Part shown: positions 62,557 through 64,000 of the stretch, in pieces
Numbering within the stretch: the stretch's first letter is position 1
How the letters are laid out: every line of letters begins with the position of its first letter
Assembly (NCBI RefSeq): GCF_018101125.2
Contig: NZ_JAELVF020000003.1
Location: forward strand, 86,875-150,874
DNA: 64,000 nt
Direction of reading: 5' to 3'
Source of the DNA: Streptomyces tardus
GTDB lineage: Bacteria > Actinomycetota > Actinomycetes > Streptomycetales > Streptomycetaceae
Made by a program: the position numbers and the translations under genes
The notes under the pieces: model-generated
What the model was told of the DNA's origin: nothing
Seen by the model: only the letters and a program-made list of their open reading frames with translations
Databases searched by the model: none

Positions 62557-64000
62557 TTACAGCATTTCGTAGGTCACTCCTCCGATCCTCTCGTTGAATA
62601 TGTCGGCGGATCCTGGACGCAGGCCAAAATTCAATCCAAACCGTTCTTGCTTTACGTGAATATGATCCTTGCTTCCGTTTAGTTCGTCCAGCTCGATTCC
62701 GTGCCTCTCCAGTACGGTGTCTCTGTTTTTGCCTGACCCTCTGCCGGCGGCCAGTAGTGCTTCTCTGGTTCCATGTGTCATTTCGTAGCGCACTAGCACT
62801 TGGTACTGTTCTCCTTTTCGTCCTTTCATTTTTCGGGTATTGTAAAGAAGGGTGTCAATGTAATCTTTCTCCTGTGTTACGAAATTTTCTGTGCCTTTGA
62901 CGGTGATTTCGCCGTTGGGTCCGAGTTGCTCAAACTCCTTCAACGACATCATCCGATAGAAAATCTCGCAGGGTGCGAGGCCGAGGGGGTCGTAGTGGCG
63001 GTGGTGGTTGTAGTGGAGGGCGGTTTCGGGGTCGGCGTATTGGCCGGGGAAGCGGAGTGGGGTGTGAGCGGTGGCGTCGCGGTTCCAGGTGGTGGTGCCC
63101 CAGAGGGTGGTGCGTGCGTAGGCGGCGATGTGGCCGGTGTGGTCGATGAGTTCGGTGGGTGTGCCGACGAGGTCGGTGATGATGGCGAAGAAGCGGGAGT
63201 CGTATTCGCTCTGGGTGCGGGGTTTGCGTTCGAGTTGGGTCAGGGGGCGGTGGCCCTGGTGGTCCCAGGTGAGGGTGACGCCGGTGGTGGTGTCGGTCTG
63301 TTCGGCGAGGCGGGTGCCGTCCCAGGTGAAGAGGGTGGAGGACACCGTGGTCGTACGGTCTTGGGGCCATTGGTGTTTGGCGGTGCGGCGGCCGAGGGGG
63401 TCGTAGGTGTAGGTCCAGAGGGTGCCGTCGGGGGTGGTGCAGGTGGTGAGTTGGTCTTCGGCGTTGTAGGTGTAGCGCCAGATGTCGGGTTTGCGGGAGA
63501 GGCGGGTCTTGCGGCGGACGGTGGTGCGTCCTGCGGCGTCGTGGGTGTAGCGGATGCGGCCGGCGTGTTGGATGCGGGTGCCGACGTAGGTGCGGTTGCC
63601 TCGGGCGGCGCGGTTGGGGGTGCGGTCGGGCCAGTCGGCGTGAGTTTGGTTGCCGGCGGTGTCGTAGGCGTAGGTCTCGGACCAGTTCTCGGCGGTGACG
63701 GTGAGGGGGCGGCCGACGGTGTCGAGTTGGTAGTGGGTGGTGTCGCCGGTGTGGTGGTCGGTGGTGGCGGTGAGGTGGCCGTCGGCGCGGTAGGTGTGGG
63801 AGCGGTGGCGCAGGGTGTGGTCGCCTGCGCCGAGGGCCTGTTCGGTGAGGCGACCGAGGGGGTCCCAGGTGTGGGTGAGAGTGACGGGGGCGAGGTCGGC
63901 GGATGCGGCGTCGAGGGTGCGGGTGGTTTCGCGGCCCAATTCGTCGTGGGTGAAGGTGAGTTGGTGGCCTTCGGTGGTGAGGGTGGTGCGGTTGCCGGCG
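62557..64000 (-). CDS. Rhs/YD-repeat polymorphic toxin, C-terminal part (truncated by window edge)
   Basis: Reads in from the right edge; about 480 residues are visible. YD-repeats occur in series (TFTHDELGRETTRT, THTWDPLGRLTEQ, YAYDTAGNQTHAD, YTHDAAGRTTVRR, YTYDPLGRRTAKHQW). Next comes the Rhs core end (LVGTPTELIDHTGHIAAYARTTLWG, LRFPGQYADPETALHYNHHRHYDPLGLAP). The core forms a shell around a C-terminal toxin. The tip, 62557-62970 (137 residues from CEIFYRMMSLKEFEQLG to IFNERIGGVTYEML), is more A/T-rich. It has YRMM, FVTQEKDYI, VLVRYEMTHGT and HIHVKQERFGLNFG segments. A distant ADP-ribosyltransferase-like fold is conceivable (R, T, E positions), but this is speculation. Confidence 0.9.
   Translation of the reverse strand, partial: AGNRTTLTTEGHQLTFTHDELGRETTRTLDAASADLAPVTLTHTWDPLGRLTEQALGAGDHTLRHRSHTYRADGHLTATTDHHTGDTTHYQLDTVGRPLTVTAENWSETYAYDTAGNQTHADWPDRTPNRAARGNRTYVGTRIQHAGRIRYTHDAAGRTTVRRKTRLSRKPDIWRYTYNAEDQLTTCTTPDGTLWTYTYDPLGRRTAKHQWPQDRTTTVSSTLFTWDGTRLAEQTDTTTGVTLTWDHQGHRPLTQLERKPRTQSEYDSRFFAIITDLVGTPTELIDHTGHIAAYARTTLWGTTTWNRDATAHTPLRFPGQYADPETALHYNHHRHYDPLGLAPCEIFYRMMSLKEFEQLGPNGEITVKGTENFVTQEKDYIDTLLYNTRKMKGRKGEQYQVLVRYEMTHGTREALLAAGRGSGKNRDTVLERHGIELDELNGSKDHIHVKQERFGLNFGLRPGSADIFNERIGGVTYEML

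Overview
The window looks like chromosomal DNA of a Streptomyces or a very close relative. The evidence is the very high third-position GC of almost every gene, frequent GTG/TTG starts and leaderless promoters, and a run of recognisable streptomycete genes: whiH, hrdB, parE, parC, ptsH, sepH, cutRS, dut and many conserved actinobacterial DUF families. From memory, the order matches the S. coelicolor block that carries whiH-hrdB, parE/parC, sepH, hemH, cutRS and dut. No rRNA, tRNA or CRISPR array was found.

Region by region. (1) 1-9,500: end of a RecQ helicase, a DUF4192 protein, an NrtR-like Nudix regulator, an ABC ATPase-permease fusion, the sporulation regulator whiH behind a WhiG-type promoter, the principal sigma factor hrdB behind a sigma-R-type promoter, and a secreted trypsin-like protease. 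(2) 9,500-21,000: topoisomerase IV subunits parE (+) and parC (-) flank an alpha/beta hydrolase, a DUF485/sodium-solute symporter pair, an FBP-domain protein, and a divergent pair (frameshifted sucrase/ferredoxin-like gene and a CobW GTPase) around a probable iron box. (3) 21,000-36,800: an active/inactive M16 peptidase pair, an M23 peptidase behind a c-di-AMP (ydaO) riboswitch, ptsH, a GNAT-acyl-CoA-synthetase protein acetyltransferase, thymidine kinase, a two-domain VOC protein, a rhodanese, the division gene sepH and a membrane protein with an acidic tail. (4) 36,900-52,994: sugar-lactone oxidase/MFS pair, coproporphyrin ferrochelatase, inositol monophosphatase, cutRS, DUF4193, DUF3093, a thioesterase, dut, DUF3710, an orphan kdpDE pair, an OB-fold protein and DUF3159. 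(5) 53,400-59,200, minus strand: PLP C-S lyase, two TrkA proteins, an HTH regulator and a streptogrisin-type protease.

The last 4.8 kb (59,200-64,000) differs sharply. It has a gene-poor stretch, a complete IS630-family element with a TA duplication inside CTAG sites, a small gene that the element splits, a decayed frame, and the 3' end of an Rhs (YD-repeat) gene. The Rhs gene carries a lower-GC toxin tip of about 137 residues followed by a HEAT-like candidate immunity gene. This polymorphic-toxin locus is the most likely home of undescribed biology here; the rest is mostly housekeeping and developmental core.

Genes likely to work together: whiH, sepH and hrdB (development, division, core transcription); parE and parC (topoisomerase IV); cutR/cutS and kdpD/kdpE (two-component systems); the two M16 genes (overlapping, heterodimer likely); DUF485 and symporter; the TrkA pair; and the Rhs toxin with its immunity protein.
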